From the NCBI GenBank assembly GCA_013290085.1, contig JABCYS010000042.1:1-7795 (forward strand): a stretch of DNA of 7,795 bases, written 5' to 3'. Positions within the stretch are counted from its first letter, which is position 1; every line of letters starts with the position of its first letter. This document shows, piece after piece, positions 1 to 5,881 of the stretch. The notes beneath the pieces were generated by a model. It was not told the origin of the DNA and made no database searches. It saw only the letters and a list, made by a program, of their open reading frames with translations. The stretch comes from Candidatus Babelota bacterium. Lineage in GTDB: Bacteria > Dependentiae > Babeliae > Babeliales > JABCYS01. The position numbers and the translations under genes were made by a program.

Positions 1-597
1 TCCCTGTGTGCCCAAGACCCCGAGCTTTTTAATGCGACACACTTTTATACGTTTGGTTGGTCGGGGAAACTTTCACCCAAAGAACGAGAGAAGGCGGCAC
101 ACGAACTTAACCAAGCACTCGAAAAACTGGTTCAAGAATACAGAGCGTGCGGACAAACTCCTCAGATAAGACTTATTACCCACAGTCACGGTGGCAATGT
201 TGTCCTTAACTTGGCCAACGTGGCAGAAGCAGGAGGAGTATCAGTTGACGAACTCATCTTGTTAGCATGTCCCGTGCAACATACGACAGAACATTTGATA
301 GCCTCACCACGTTTTAAAAAAATATATGCCTTTTATTCCGAGGCCGATGTGTTGCAAGTTCTAGACCCCCAAGGCATGCACCCCCGTCAAAAAGGTGCCC
401 CGGGGAGCAAAGCCTTTTTCTCAAAAAGGTATTTCCCTGCCCAAGACAACCTTATCCAGGCAAGGGTAAAAATTAAGGGCCGTGCACCGACCCACGTAGA
501 GTTTATTATGAGTCACTTTGTGCAACAATTACCGGCTCTTCTTAAATCCGCTGACAGCCAAAAAGAATCTAAAACACCCCCATTAGTCCGCTGTTAA
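1..597 (+). CDS. Alpha/beta-hydrolase (lipase/esterase-like), 5' end cut by window
   Basis: The frame is open from the first base, so 198 residues of the C-terminal part are visible and the true start lies outside the window. The nucleophile elbow reads THSHGG, with the serine codon at 184-186. A conserved aspartate (codon 346-348, in SEADVLQV) and a histidine (codon 493-495, in APTHVEF) follow at the right order and spacing for a Ser-Asp-His triad. The protein matches the next gene closely over most of its visible length: WSGKLS, the elbow, VDELILLACPVQ, and the SxxDVxQV and PQG motifs. The two are therefore tandem paralogs. Relative to its paralog it has about eight extra residues after PQG (HPRQKGAPGSKAFF region). 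The first glycine of the usual GxSxG is threonine. The substrate is unknown; a serine esterase or lipase (DUF676-like) is the best general class. Whether it has a signal peptide cannot be seen. Confidence 0.8.
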   Translation, partial: SLCAQDPELFNATHFYTFGWSGKLSPKEREKAAHELNQALEKLVQEYRACGQTPQIRLITHSHGGNVVLNLANVAEAGGVSVDELILLACPVQHTTEHLIASPRFKKIYAFYSEADVLQVLDPQGMHPRQKGAPGSKAFFSKRYFPAQDNLIQARVKIKGRAPTHVEFIMSHFVQQLPALLKSADSQKESKTPPLVRC

Positions 598-680
598 GAA
601 CCTCTTTTTTCAGCCTGTAATGTTACGCCCCTGGGCGCCGGCCAGATTGTTTCAATAAGACTGAAATAAGGCTCTGGCAT

Positions 681-708
681 TTGAGTTCCTAAGACCGGTT
701 GTTATGCT
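681..708 (+). promoter_or_regulatory. Candidate sigma-70-type promoter for the hydrolase/RING-ankyrin unit
   Basis: TTGAGT at 681-686 matches four of six bases of the -35 consensus. TATGCT at 703-708 matches four of six of the -10, and a TG one base upstream (700-701) gives an extended -10. The spacer is 16 bases. Transcription would begin near 715, about 30 bases before the ATG at 746. The -10 overlaps an in-frame upstream ATG at 704, which is another reason to reject that ATG as the start. Found by eye only. Confidence 0.35.
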
Positions 709-733
709 TATTGGCACCTTTAAAACTTCAAAT

Positions 734-737
734 GGAG
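734..737 (+). promoter_or_regulatory. Ribosome binding site that fixes the hydrolase start at 746
   Basis: GGAG lies 8 bases before the ATG at 746. The in-frame ATG at 704 has no comparable site, and starting there would put 14 residues in front of an otherwise standard signal peptide (MRRFTILKK followed by a leucine-rich core). Confidence 0.7.
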
Positions 738-745
738 AAGCGCCG

Positions 746-1672
746 ATGAGACGGTTTACGATACTCAAAAAAACACTACTTGCTTTAATGTTGTTGCTTT
801 CTGTGGGCGACGCCTCAGCTTTTTCCTTTAAAACCTTTTTTAATGCAAAATTTATTGCATTAAAAAGGTTTTTTGCTTTAAAAAAGGGCAAAGAGAGAAA
901 TCCTCAGCCCACTACTATTTCTCAACAATTGCCGAAGACCCAAGAAAAAAAATCTAATGACCGTCCTATCATAACCGTGTGGATACACGGTACTTCAACT
1001 AATGTCTTGAGGTTTATAAAAAAGGATGGGCCCAAGGGTCTTTTAAAAATGGAAGCGGTTGAGGAGAGTGTAAAATCAAAAAGAGTTGCGACTGCCTTGA
1101 TAGAGCACGATGCACAAAAATTTCCTGAAAAATCGTTCTACCTTTATAGATGGTCAGGCAAATTATCTTTCCGAGAACGTGAAGCACAAGGACACAAGTT
1201 ATATCAAGAACTGAGTGATGAAATAAAACAGTATCGTGAAAAATATGGGGTAGAACCTTACGTTAGAATTATAACGCATAGCCATGGTGGTAACGTAGCG
1301 CTCAACCTTGCCCGAGCACATACAGGAAATGGACCTTGTAAGGTTGACGAACTTATCTTGCTTGCCTGTCCCGTACAAGCAACCACATCTCATTTGGTAA
1401 CAAGCCCTTTATTTAAGAAAGTATACGTTCTTTATTCAGCAAGTGACGTTGTACAAGTTGCAGCGCCACAGGGCATAGGTTTCTCAAGTCGACGATTTCC
1501 TGTAACCCCCAATGTGGTGCAAGCAAAAGTAAAAATTAATGGAAAATCACCGAGCCATTTTGATTTTGTCACGCCAGGATTTATGAGACACTTGGCCGGT
1601 ATTCTTACCCATCTTGAGCACCAAAAGTATGCTGGAGCTCGATTGAAAATTAATTCGCACCAATCTATATAG
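746..1672 (+). CDS. Exported alpha/beta-hydrolase (lipase/esterase-like), complete paralog
   Basis: 308 residues. Residues 1-25 form a classical signal peptide: a basic start, a leucine-rich core, and likely cleavage after DASA. A lysine- and phenylalanine-rich segment (26-50) and a polar linker follow. The hydrolase domain starts near residue 73. WIHGT (79-83) looks like the oxyanion strand-loop. The elbow THSHGG puts the nucleophile at S179. D234 (SASDVVQV) and H271 (SPSHFDF) complete a plausible triad, and all three are conserved in the upstream partial paralog. The protein is probably exported or membrane-attached and acts on an ester or lipid, but the substrate cannot be read from the sequence. 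It is 34 bases upstream of the first RING-ankyrin gene and probably co-transcribed with it. An inverted repeat of about 18 bp lies inside the reading frame just after the signal peptide (830-872). The family assignment rests on motifs only; a PGAP1-like or DUF676 serine esterase would fit. Confidence 0.82.
   Translation: MRRFTILKKTLLALMLLLSVGDASAFSFKTFFNAKFIALKRFFALKKGKERNPQPTTISQQLPKTQEKKSNDRPIITVWIHGTSTNVLRFIKKDGPKGLLKMEAVEESVKSKRVATALIEHDAQKFPEKSFYLYRWSGKLSFREREAQGHKLYQELSDEIKQYREKYGVEPYVRIITHSHGGNVALNLARAHTGNGPCKVDELILLACPVQATTSHLVTSPLFKKVYVLYSASDVVQVAAPQGIGFSSRRFPVTPNVVQAKVKINGKSPSHFDFVTPGFMRHLAGILTHLEHQKYAGARLKINSHQSI
830..872 (+). repeat. Long inverted repeat (hairpin) inside the hydrolase gene
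   Basis: The left arm 830-848 and right arm 855-872 are reverse complements over 18 bp, with one unpaired T in the left arm (six Ts against five As). The loop is 6 bases (849-854, AATTTA). The right arm ends inside a run of six Ts (869-874). It lies within codons for residues about 29-43, just after the signal peptide. In RNA this would be a strong, AT-rich stem, resembling an intrinsic terminator or attenuator but within the coding region. Confidence 0.75.
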
Positions 1673-1706
1673 CTGGGACAAGCAGGAAAGCAACAAGGAA
1701 CTAACA

Positions 1707-2573
1707 ATGAATAAAAAACAATTCAGTACATATCTTCTTATTTTTCTCAGTGCTACTCAGCTCCTTGTTGCCCAACCAACTGGAGCAAAGTTGCTCGCTG
1801 CACAGCCAACGAGAGTTGAAACATTGAGAAAAAATGTTGCACAAAAAATTCGTAGTTTTGCAAACAAAGCAAAGAAAATGGTACAAAAAAACCCATTCAT
1901 TGTTGCCCTCAGTGGCGCGGCTGCGCTGTTGGGTGCTGCAGTGTTGCTAAAATATAAAAATGCTGGTGCGCAACCAGGAGCTGCAAATCCTTTGAACCCC
2001 GGACCTAACAATGTGGGAAGTGGGGGAGGAAATAAGCCCGCGGCAGGGGCTGTGCAACAAGAACCGTGTGATATATGTCGTAATGGTTTAGAAATTGAAG
2101 AAAATAATGTTCGCACGCCGTGCAATCATATCTTTCACAAAATATGTCTCAATTGGTGGTTGGGCAATAAACCAGCCTGCCCAAGGTGCGAGACCGTAGT
2201 TCCTCGTAGCATAATTCCCGGCAATGAGATTGAAAATACGCCGTTGATAGTGGCTACTGAAAATGGTGATTTTGGTTCGGCAGAAGCATTGATTAATTCA
2301 GGAGCTCAAGTAAATGCACAAAATATTTTTGGGCAGACAGCCTTGATGGTTGCAGCAAGCAGAGGGGATCACGACATGGTTGTTATATTGGGTTTGGCAG
2401 GAGCGCAGGCGAATATACAAAACAATGATAACCTAACTGCATCTCAGATTGCTCGAGCTGAGGGCCACGAGGGAATAGCTAACGAATTAGCAGTCATGGC
2501 TAACAACTTGCAACGTTGGCAAGAACGATACCGCATCTATTTAGAACTGCTACGGCGGCAACAAGGCAATTAA
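1707..2573 (+). CDS. Exported/membrane-anchored RING-H2 finger plus ankyrin-repeat protein
   Basis: 288 residues. AAGGAA ends 6 bases before the ATG. In order: signal peptide (about 1-22); cationic segment (36-61); hydrophobic, probably membrane-spanning segment (62-81); Gly/Pro/Asn-rich linker (86-118); RING-H2 finger (121-161); two clear ankyrin units with partial flanking units (about 177-262); and a basic, Trp/Tyr-containing tail. The zinc ligands read C121-x2-C124-x14-C139-x-H141-x2-H144-x2-C147-x10-C158-x2-C161, a canonical C3H2C3 pattern. I123, W151 and P159 sit at the usual E2-contact positions. The residue after the last cysteine is Glu (E162), where active RINGs often have an Arg linchpin. 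By family knowledge RING-H2 domains are ubiquitin E3 ligases, so a host-directed ligase is inferred. LLxAQPT occurs twice (19-25 and 29-35), a small internal duplication at the signal-peptide junction. Confident in the domains, not in activity or location. Confidence 0.88.
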   Translation: MNKKQFSTYLLIFLSATQLLVAQPTGAKLLAAQPTRVETLRKNVAQKIRSFANKAKKMVQKNPFIVALSGAAALLGAAVLLKYKNAGAQPGAANPLNPGPNNVGSGGGNKPAAGAVQQEPCDICRNGLEIEENNVRTPCNHIFHKICLNWWLGNKPACPRCETVVPRSIIPGNEIENTPLIVATENGDFGSAEALINSGAQVNAQNIFGQTALMVAASRGDHDMVVILGLAGAQANIQNNDNLTASQIARAEGHEGIANELAVMANNLQRWQERYRIYLELLRRQQGN

Positions 2574-2600
2574 AGTTCAAGAAAATAACCAAGGGAAACA

Positions 2601-4226
2601 ATGAAAAAGCAGCTGTATGTATACCTTCTCATTTTTCTCAGTGCTACTCAGCTTCTTGGTGCACAGCCAACGAGAATTGCAACATTGAAAAAAAATATTG
2701 CACAAAAAGTTCGTACTTTTCGTGATAAAGCAAAAACCGCAGTAAAAGAACATCCGTTACTGATTGCCTACGGATGTTTATTGACGGTATTCGGTGTTGA
2801 GGTGCTCGTGAGAAATAGGCAGAGGTTGCAAGCATTGCTACAGCGAGCTATGCAAACAGGTCGCAGACCACAGACTGGCCAAGGAGCCGGTGCCGGTGTG
2901 CAACAACCCATCAGACAAAATGTTGTGGTGAATCCTGTGGTGTCTGGTGGCACGCAGCAAGCTGTTGTACCTGGCGACGTACAGCGAGAGGAATGCTCCA
3001 TATGTTTTATGGATCTAGTAGATAATGTAGGGGCGCTTGGTTGTAATCATACCTTTCACCTGGCATGTATAAATCGATGGTTGGGTGACCGCAATACCTG
3101 TCCCCTTTGCAGGGCAAGGGCTGAGGTCAATAATATACGCGTAGTTGCAGGAGTTCCTCGTAACGAAGCGCCGGTGGTTAATGCGCCTGCAGAAGTTCCT
3201 CGTCCGGTGGCGGCGGTAGATGTGAATGCCCGCGATGGGAATGGGCAGACAGCATTGATGAGAGCTATTGTACGTCTTGAGGGAAGAGTGGCTAGGGAGA
3301 ACTTTCTCGGGTTAGACCTGAGATTTGTGACTGTCGCTAGGGGCGTCGATATGTTGCTTCGGGCGAACCCCGGTATAGATGTGAATATACGTGATAATAA
3401 CGGTCGAACGGCGCTGATGTTAGCAGCTGTGGGGGGGCATAGAGAAGTAGTGGACCGATTACTCCAGGTGCGAGGCATAGATGTGAATATGCCGACTAGG
3501 ATTGGAGAGACGGCATTGATGCAGGCAGCAGAAAGAGGGCACGGGGAAGTTGTGGACCGATTGCTTCTGGTCCCGGGTATAGATGTTGATGTGCGTAACA
3601 ATCAAGGTCAGACAGCGCTTGATCTAGCTCGCGCAAATGGTTATCGGGTCATAGATGGTAATCGGCAGGTCGTCCATTATTTTGAGGTATATGCAAGGGT
3701 GTTTGCGGCTGAACCTCGCAGAGAGAATGGTGGGGTGCAAGCGGTTAACCAGGTGCCAGAAGCACCACAACCGCAACTGCAGAGAGTGAATGAGTTTAGA
3801 AATGTACGAGTTGGCCCCAGGGAGCAAGAGTTGAGGATTGCCGCTGAGCAGGGGGATATGCAAGCACTAAATCGTTTATTGCAAACTCCAGACATAAACG
3901 TGAATGCGGCAGATGGGGATGGTAGGACAGCATTGATGTTGGCTGTCAGAAATGGGTATGACGAAGTAATGAACCGATTGCTCCAGGAGCCAACTATAAA
4001 TGTAAATGCGCAAGCCTATGATGGTACAACAATTTTGATGCAGGCTGTAACCCGTAGGCGGAGAGGGATAGTTAATCGGTTGCTCCAAGTTCCAGGCATA
4101 GATCTGAATGTGCGAAGAAATGATGATGGCATGACGGCATTAGAGATAGCTAGATTATTGGGCTATCACGACATATCTGTTGTCTTGCTCGGGCACGAGT
4201 TAGCTGGCCTAGGTGAGAACAGATAA
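2601..4226 (+). CDS. Large exported/membrane-anchored RING-H2 finger plus ankyrin-repeat protein
   Basis: 541 residues. AAGGG lies 5 bases before the ATG; the gap from the previous gene is 27 bases. Residues 1-21 are a signal peptide (LLGA then QPT), 25-50 a cationic segment and 51-70 a hydrophobic segment. A Gln/Gly/Val-rich linker leads to a RING-H2 finger: C132-x2-C135-x12-C148-x-H150-x2-H153-x2-C156-x10-C167-x2-C170. It has I134, W160, P168 and the linchpin-type R171, so it looks more competent as an E3 ligase than its upstream paralog. Two ankyrin blocks follow, at about 207-350 (four units, the first carrying an insertion around 228-247) and 406-531 (about four units). A Pro/Gln-rich linker (351-405) separates them. 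Units follow the pattern GxTALMxAAxxGHxEVVxxLL, then PGIDVN. The repeats probably select protein partners, with the RING delivering ubiquitin inside a eukaryotic host; this is inference. Parts of the ankyrin DNA are identical to the next gene. Confidence 0.9.
   Translation: MKKQLYVYLLIFLSATQLLGAQPTRIATLKKNIAQKVRTFRDKAKTAVKEHPLLIAYGCLLTVFGVEVLVRNRQRLQALLQRAMQTGRRPQTGQGAGAGVQQPIRQNVVVNPVVSGGTQQAVVPGDVQREECSICFMDLVDNVGALGCNHTFHLACINRWLGDRNTCPLCRARAEVNNIRVVAGVPRNEAPVVNAPAEVPRPVAAVDVNARDGNGQTALMRAIVRLEGRVARENFLGLDLRFVTVARGVDMLLRANPGIDVNIRDNNGRTALMLAAVGGHREVVDRLLQVRGIDVNMPTRIGETALMQAAERGHGEVVDRLLLVPGIDVDVRNNQGQTALDLARANGYRVIDGNRQVVHYFEVYARVFAAEPRRENGGVQAVNQVPEAPQPQLQRVNEFRNVRVGPREQELRIAAEQGDMQALNRLLQTPDINVNAADGDGRTALMLAVRNGYDEVMNRLLQEPTINVNAQAYDGTTILMQAVTRRRRGIVNRLLQVPGIDLNVRRNDDGMTALEIARLLGYHDISVVLLGHELAGLGENR
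2670..2696 (+). repeat. 27-base direct repeat, copy 1 (N-terminal module)
   Basis: Identical to 4345-4371 in the third paralog; it begins ACGAGAATTGCAAC. It encodes the start of the cationic segment (TRIATLKKN). Similarity continues on both sides. The first paralog has a diverged version near 1808-1834. Confidence 0.85.
3441..3460 (+). repeat. 20-base direct repeat shared between ankyrin units of adjacent genes, copy 1
   Basis: AGAGAAGTAGTGGACCGATT is identical to 4648-4667 in the next gene. It encodes the REVVDRL helix of an ankyrin unit in both. Identity at synonymous positions suggests recent duplication or conversion. Confidence 0.8.
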
Positions 4227-4233
4227 GGAAAAC

Positions 4234-4237
4234 AAGG
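4234..4237 (+). promoter_or_regulatory. Ribosome binding site that fixes the ankyrin gene start at 4243
   Basis: AAGG lies 5 bases before the ATG at 4243, in the same context (AAGG...ACAATG) as the two upstream paralogs. A GTG at 4213 is in frame but lies inside the previous gene and would add ten polar residues before the signal peptide. Confidence 0.7.
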
Positions 4238-4242
4238 CAACA

Positions 4243-5328
4243 ATGATTAAAAAACAACTCAGTATAAGTCTTCTTATTTTTCTCAGTATTACCCAGCTCT
4301 TTGTTGTGCAACCAACGTGGGCGCAGTCGCCTGTCGGACAGCAAACGAGAATTGCAACATTGAAAAAAAATGTTGCACAAAAGGTTCGTGCTTTTCGTGA
4401 TAAAGCAAAAAAAGCGGTAAAGGAACACCCACTCCTGATAGCCTACGGAGGTATGCTTCTGTTGGTAGGTATTGAACTGATAGCGAGAAATAGACAGAGA
4501 TTGCGAGCATTTATACGACCAGGGACAGACCAGGGGGTAGGTGCTCAACAACCTGTAGATCCAGCAGTAGCTCCAGAGGTTCCTGGCCCAGTGCAGCCGC
4601 CTAGAGAAGATGCGTGGGCATTGATTGTTGCAGCAAGAGAAGGACGGAGAGAAGTAGTGGACCGATTGCTTCAGCAAGGCATAGATGTAAATGCACGTGG
4701 CCACTATGGATCTACATCTTTGATGTTAGCAGCAGAAAATGGGCATAGAGAAGTAGTGAATTCGTTGCTCGGGGCGCCAGGCATTGATGTGAATTTGCAA
4801 GACTATCTACTAGGCAGAACGGCATTGATACAGGCTGTAATGGATTACTCTCCTCAGCAGAGAGGAATAGTTGATCGGTTGCTCCAAGTCCCAGGCATAG
4901 ATGTAAATTTGCAAAATAGTGTTGGCGAGACGGCATTGATGAGGGCAGCGATGAGGGGAGAGAGAGAAATTGTAGACCAGTTGCTCCAGGTGCCATTCAT
5001 AGATATGAATGTGCGAGATAGTAATGGTGGTTGTACTGCATTGATGAGGGCAGCAATGGCGGGACATAGAGAAGTAGTAGGCCGGTTGCTTCAGCAAGGC
5101 ATAGATGTGAATATGCGAAATGATAATGGTGATACAGCATTGATGTGTGCAGCAAGACATGATCGGAGGGAAGTTGTGGAATTATTGCTCCAGGCACCAA
5201 ATGTAGAGGTGAATGTGCAAAATAATAATGGCTTTCCTGCATCAGGACTAGCTAGACTTTCTGGTGATATTGAATTAGCCAATCGCTTACGCCAATTGGA
5301 GACGCAAGGAAATGCCATAGGGCAATAA
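4243..5328 (+). CDS. Exported/membrane-anchored ankyrin-repeat protein (RING-less paralog)
   Basis: 361 residues from the ATG at 4243, chosen by homology to the two upstream paralogs and by the ribosome binding site. The gap from the previous stop is 16 bases. The signal peptide (1-27, TWA then QS), cationic segment (36-61) and hydrophobic segment (62-81, followed by RNRQRLR) closely match those of the 541-residue paralog. After a Pro/Val-rich linker (93-120) ankyrin repeats start directly, with no RING cysteines. There are about seven units from residue 122 to 352, most ending in GIDVN or a close variant. The fourth to sixth are the most regular; the third is interrupted by an insertion (DYSPQQRG). 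It is probably a protein-binding scaffold or effector that lost, or never gained, the RING. It may work with its RING-bearing neighbours, but that is inference. Two of its units share a 23-base identical DNA segment. Confidence 0.88.
   Translation: MIKKQLSISLLIFLSITQLFVVQPTWAQSPVGQQTRIATLKKNVAQKVRAFRDKAKKAVKEHPLLIAYGGMLLLVGIELIARNRQRLRAFIRPGTDQGVGAQQPVDPAVAPEVPGPVQPPREDAWALIVAAREGRREVVDRLLQQGIDVNARGHYGSTSLMLAAENGHREVVNSLLGAPGIDVNLQDYLLGRTALIQAVMDYSPQQRGIVDRLLQVPGIDVNLQNSVGETALMRAAMRGEREIVDQLLQVPFIDMNVRDSNGGCTALMRAAMAGHREVVGRLLQQGIDVNMRNDNGDTALMCAARHDRREVVELLLQAPNVEVNVQNNNGFPASGLARLSGDIELANRLRQLETQGNAIGQ
4345..4371 (+). repeat. 27-base direct repeat, copy 2 (N-terminal module)
   Basis: Identical to 2670-2696. 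It marks the shared N-terminal module of the paralogs at the DNA level. Confidence 0.85.
4648..4667 (+). repeat. 20-base direct repeat shared between ankyrin units of adjacent genes, copy 2
   Basis: Identical to 3441-3460 in the preceding gene, at the equivalent place in an ankyrin unit. Confidence 0.8.
4666..4688 (+). repeat. 23-base repeat within ankyrin units, copy 1
   Basis: Identical to 5086-5108 in the same gene, 420 bases downstream. It encodes LLQQGIDV. These two units share the shorter QQGIDVN end in place of the usual VPGIDVN. Confidence 0.85.
5086..5108 (+). repeat. 23-base repeat within ankyrin units, copy 2
   Basis: Identical to 4666-4688. The preceding bases (AGAGAAGTAGT) also match, so the shared stretch extends upstream with few changes. 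Confidence 0.85.
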
Positions 5329-5419
5329 AACTGATTGGTAACTGTTTCTCTCTATGCGATGCCCTATTAACTTTGCTTGGTTTATGTAATAATTGCTTAT
5401 TGTAATTATCCCTTTTTCT

Positions 5420-5424
5420 GAGGA
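5420..5424 (+). promoter_or_regulatory. Ribosome binding site that fixes the NfeD start at 5432
   Basis: GAGGA lies 7 bases before the ATG at 5432. An in-frame TTG at 5393 has no such site and would add 13 residues before the first membrane segment. Confidence 0.7.
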
Positions 5425-5431
5425 TTCTTCT

Positions 5432-5881
5432 ATGTACTTTATCCTTGCATGGCTTATTGCCGGTCTTATCTTCCTCATGATTGAGATGCTCAGTCCAGGG
5501 CTTTTCTTCTTTCTCTCTTTTTTCTTCGGATCACTCGGAGCGGCAGTTGCTGCGGCACTACCTGTACCCGTAACTCAACAGGTACTTATCTTTTTTGCTA
5601 CAGCCATAGCAGCCTTCATCGTTCTGCGGTACTGGATAAAACAAAAGCACGTACACAGTCACTACCAATCAAATGTTTATGCTCTTATCGGTAAACGTGG
5701 AAGAGCGATAACAAATATTACGCCTGCCTCGGTGGGTCAGGTTAACGTGCAGGGAGAAATATGGTCTGCAAAACTGAGTGATGATGGAGTTATTCAAAAA
5801 GGAGCAGTTGTTGAAGTAGTAAGCGTTATTGGTTGTCATGTCGTGGTTAAACAATATTCTCTTGCAAAGGAACAACAATGA
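5432..5881 (+). CDS. NfeD-family membrane protein (short form)
   Basis: 149 residues. Two or three hydrophobic segments fill residues 3-65: one at about 3-20 ending in the family-typical E18-M-L-S-P-G23, and hydrophobic stretches at about 24-43 and 50-65. A basic loop follows. Residues about 82-142 form the OB-fold soluble domain: LIGKRGRAIT, then GQVNVQGEIWSAK, then KGAVVEVVSVIGCHVVVK. This is the short NfeD type without the N-terminal serine-protease domain. Members pair with stomatin/SPFH proteins and are thought to assist membrane-microdomain assembly and quality control, as in the E. coli YbbJ-QmcA pair. The stop overlaps the start of the next gene (ATGA, 5878-5881), so translation is probably coupled. 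No strong promoter was identified in the 103-base upstream gap, which is AT-rich around 5381-5410. Confidence 0.92.
   Translation: MYFILAWLIAGLIFLMIEMLSPGLFFFLSFFFGSLGAAVAAALPVPVTQQVLIFFATAIAAFIVLRYWIKQKHVHSHYQSNVYALIGKRGRAITNITPASVGQVNVQGEIWSAKLSDDGVIQKGAVVEVVSVIGCHVVVKQYSLAKEQQ

Noticed and set aside
631..645. GC-rich near-palindrome (CTGGGCGCCGGCCAG) after the first hydrolase as a terminator or operator
   Set aside because: Only about 4 bp of stem flank the core and no T run follows. The base composition is locally unusual, but nothing else supports a function.
704..745. Upstream in-frame ATG at 704 as the start of the exported hydrolase
   Set aside because: It has no ribosome binding site, overlaps a plausible -10 element, and would place 14 residues before a standard signal peptide. 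The ATG at 746 has GGAG at the right distance.
3056..4704. Long open frames on the minus strand opposite the ankyrin genes (for example 3056-3601 and 4150-4704)
   Set aside because: They mirror the repetitive ankyrin codons, have low-complexity or periodic translations, and have no recognisable domain.
4615..5260. Regularly spaced repeats as a CRISPR array
   Set aside because: The periodicity is about 100 bases, in frame, and encodes ankyrin units; repeats are degenerate and there are no unique spacers.
5317..5367. 8-bp inverted repeat (ATAGGGCA / TGCCCTAT) around the stop of the third ankyrin gene as a terminator
   Set aside because: The loop is 35 bases and no T run follows the right arm, so it does not fit an intrinsic terminator. 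An 8-bp match at this distance can be chance.
5365..5410. Promoter for the NfeD-stomatin pair
   Set aside because: The region is AT-rich with TTGCTT and TTAACT elements, but none has a good -10 at 16-18 bases, so no site is called.
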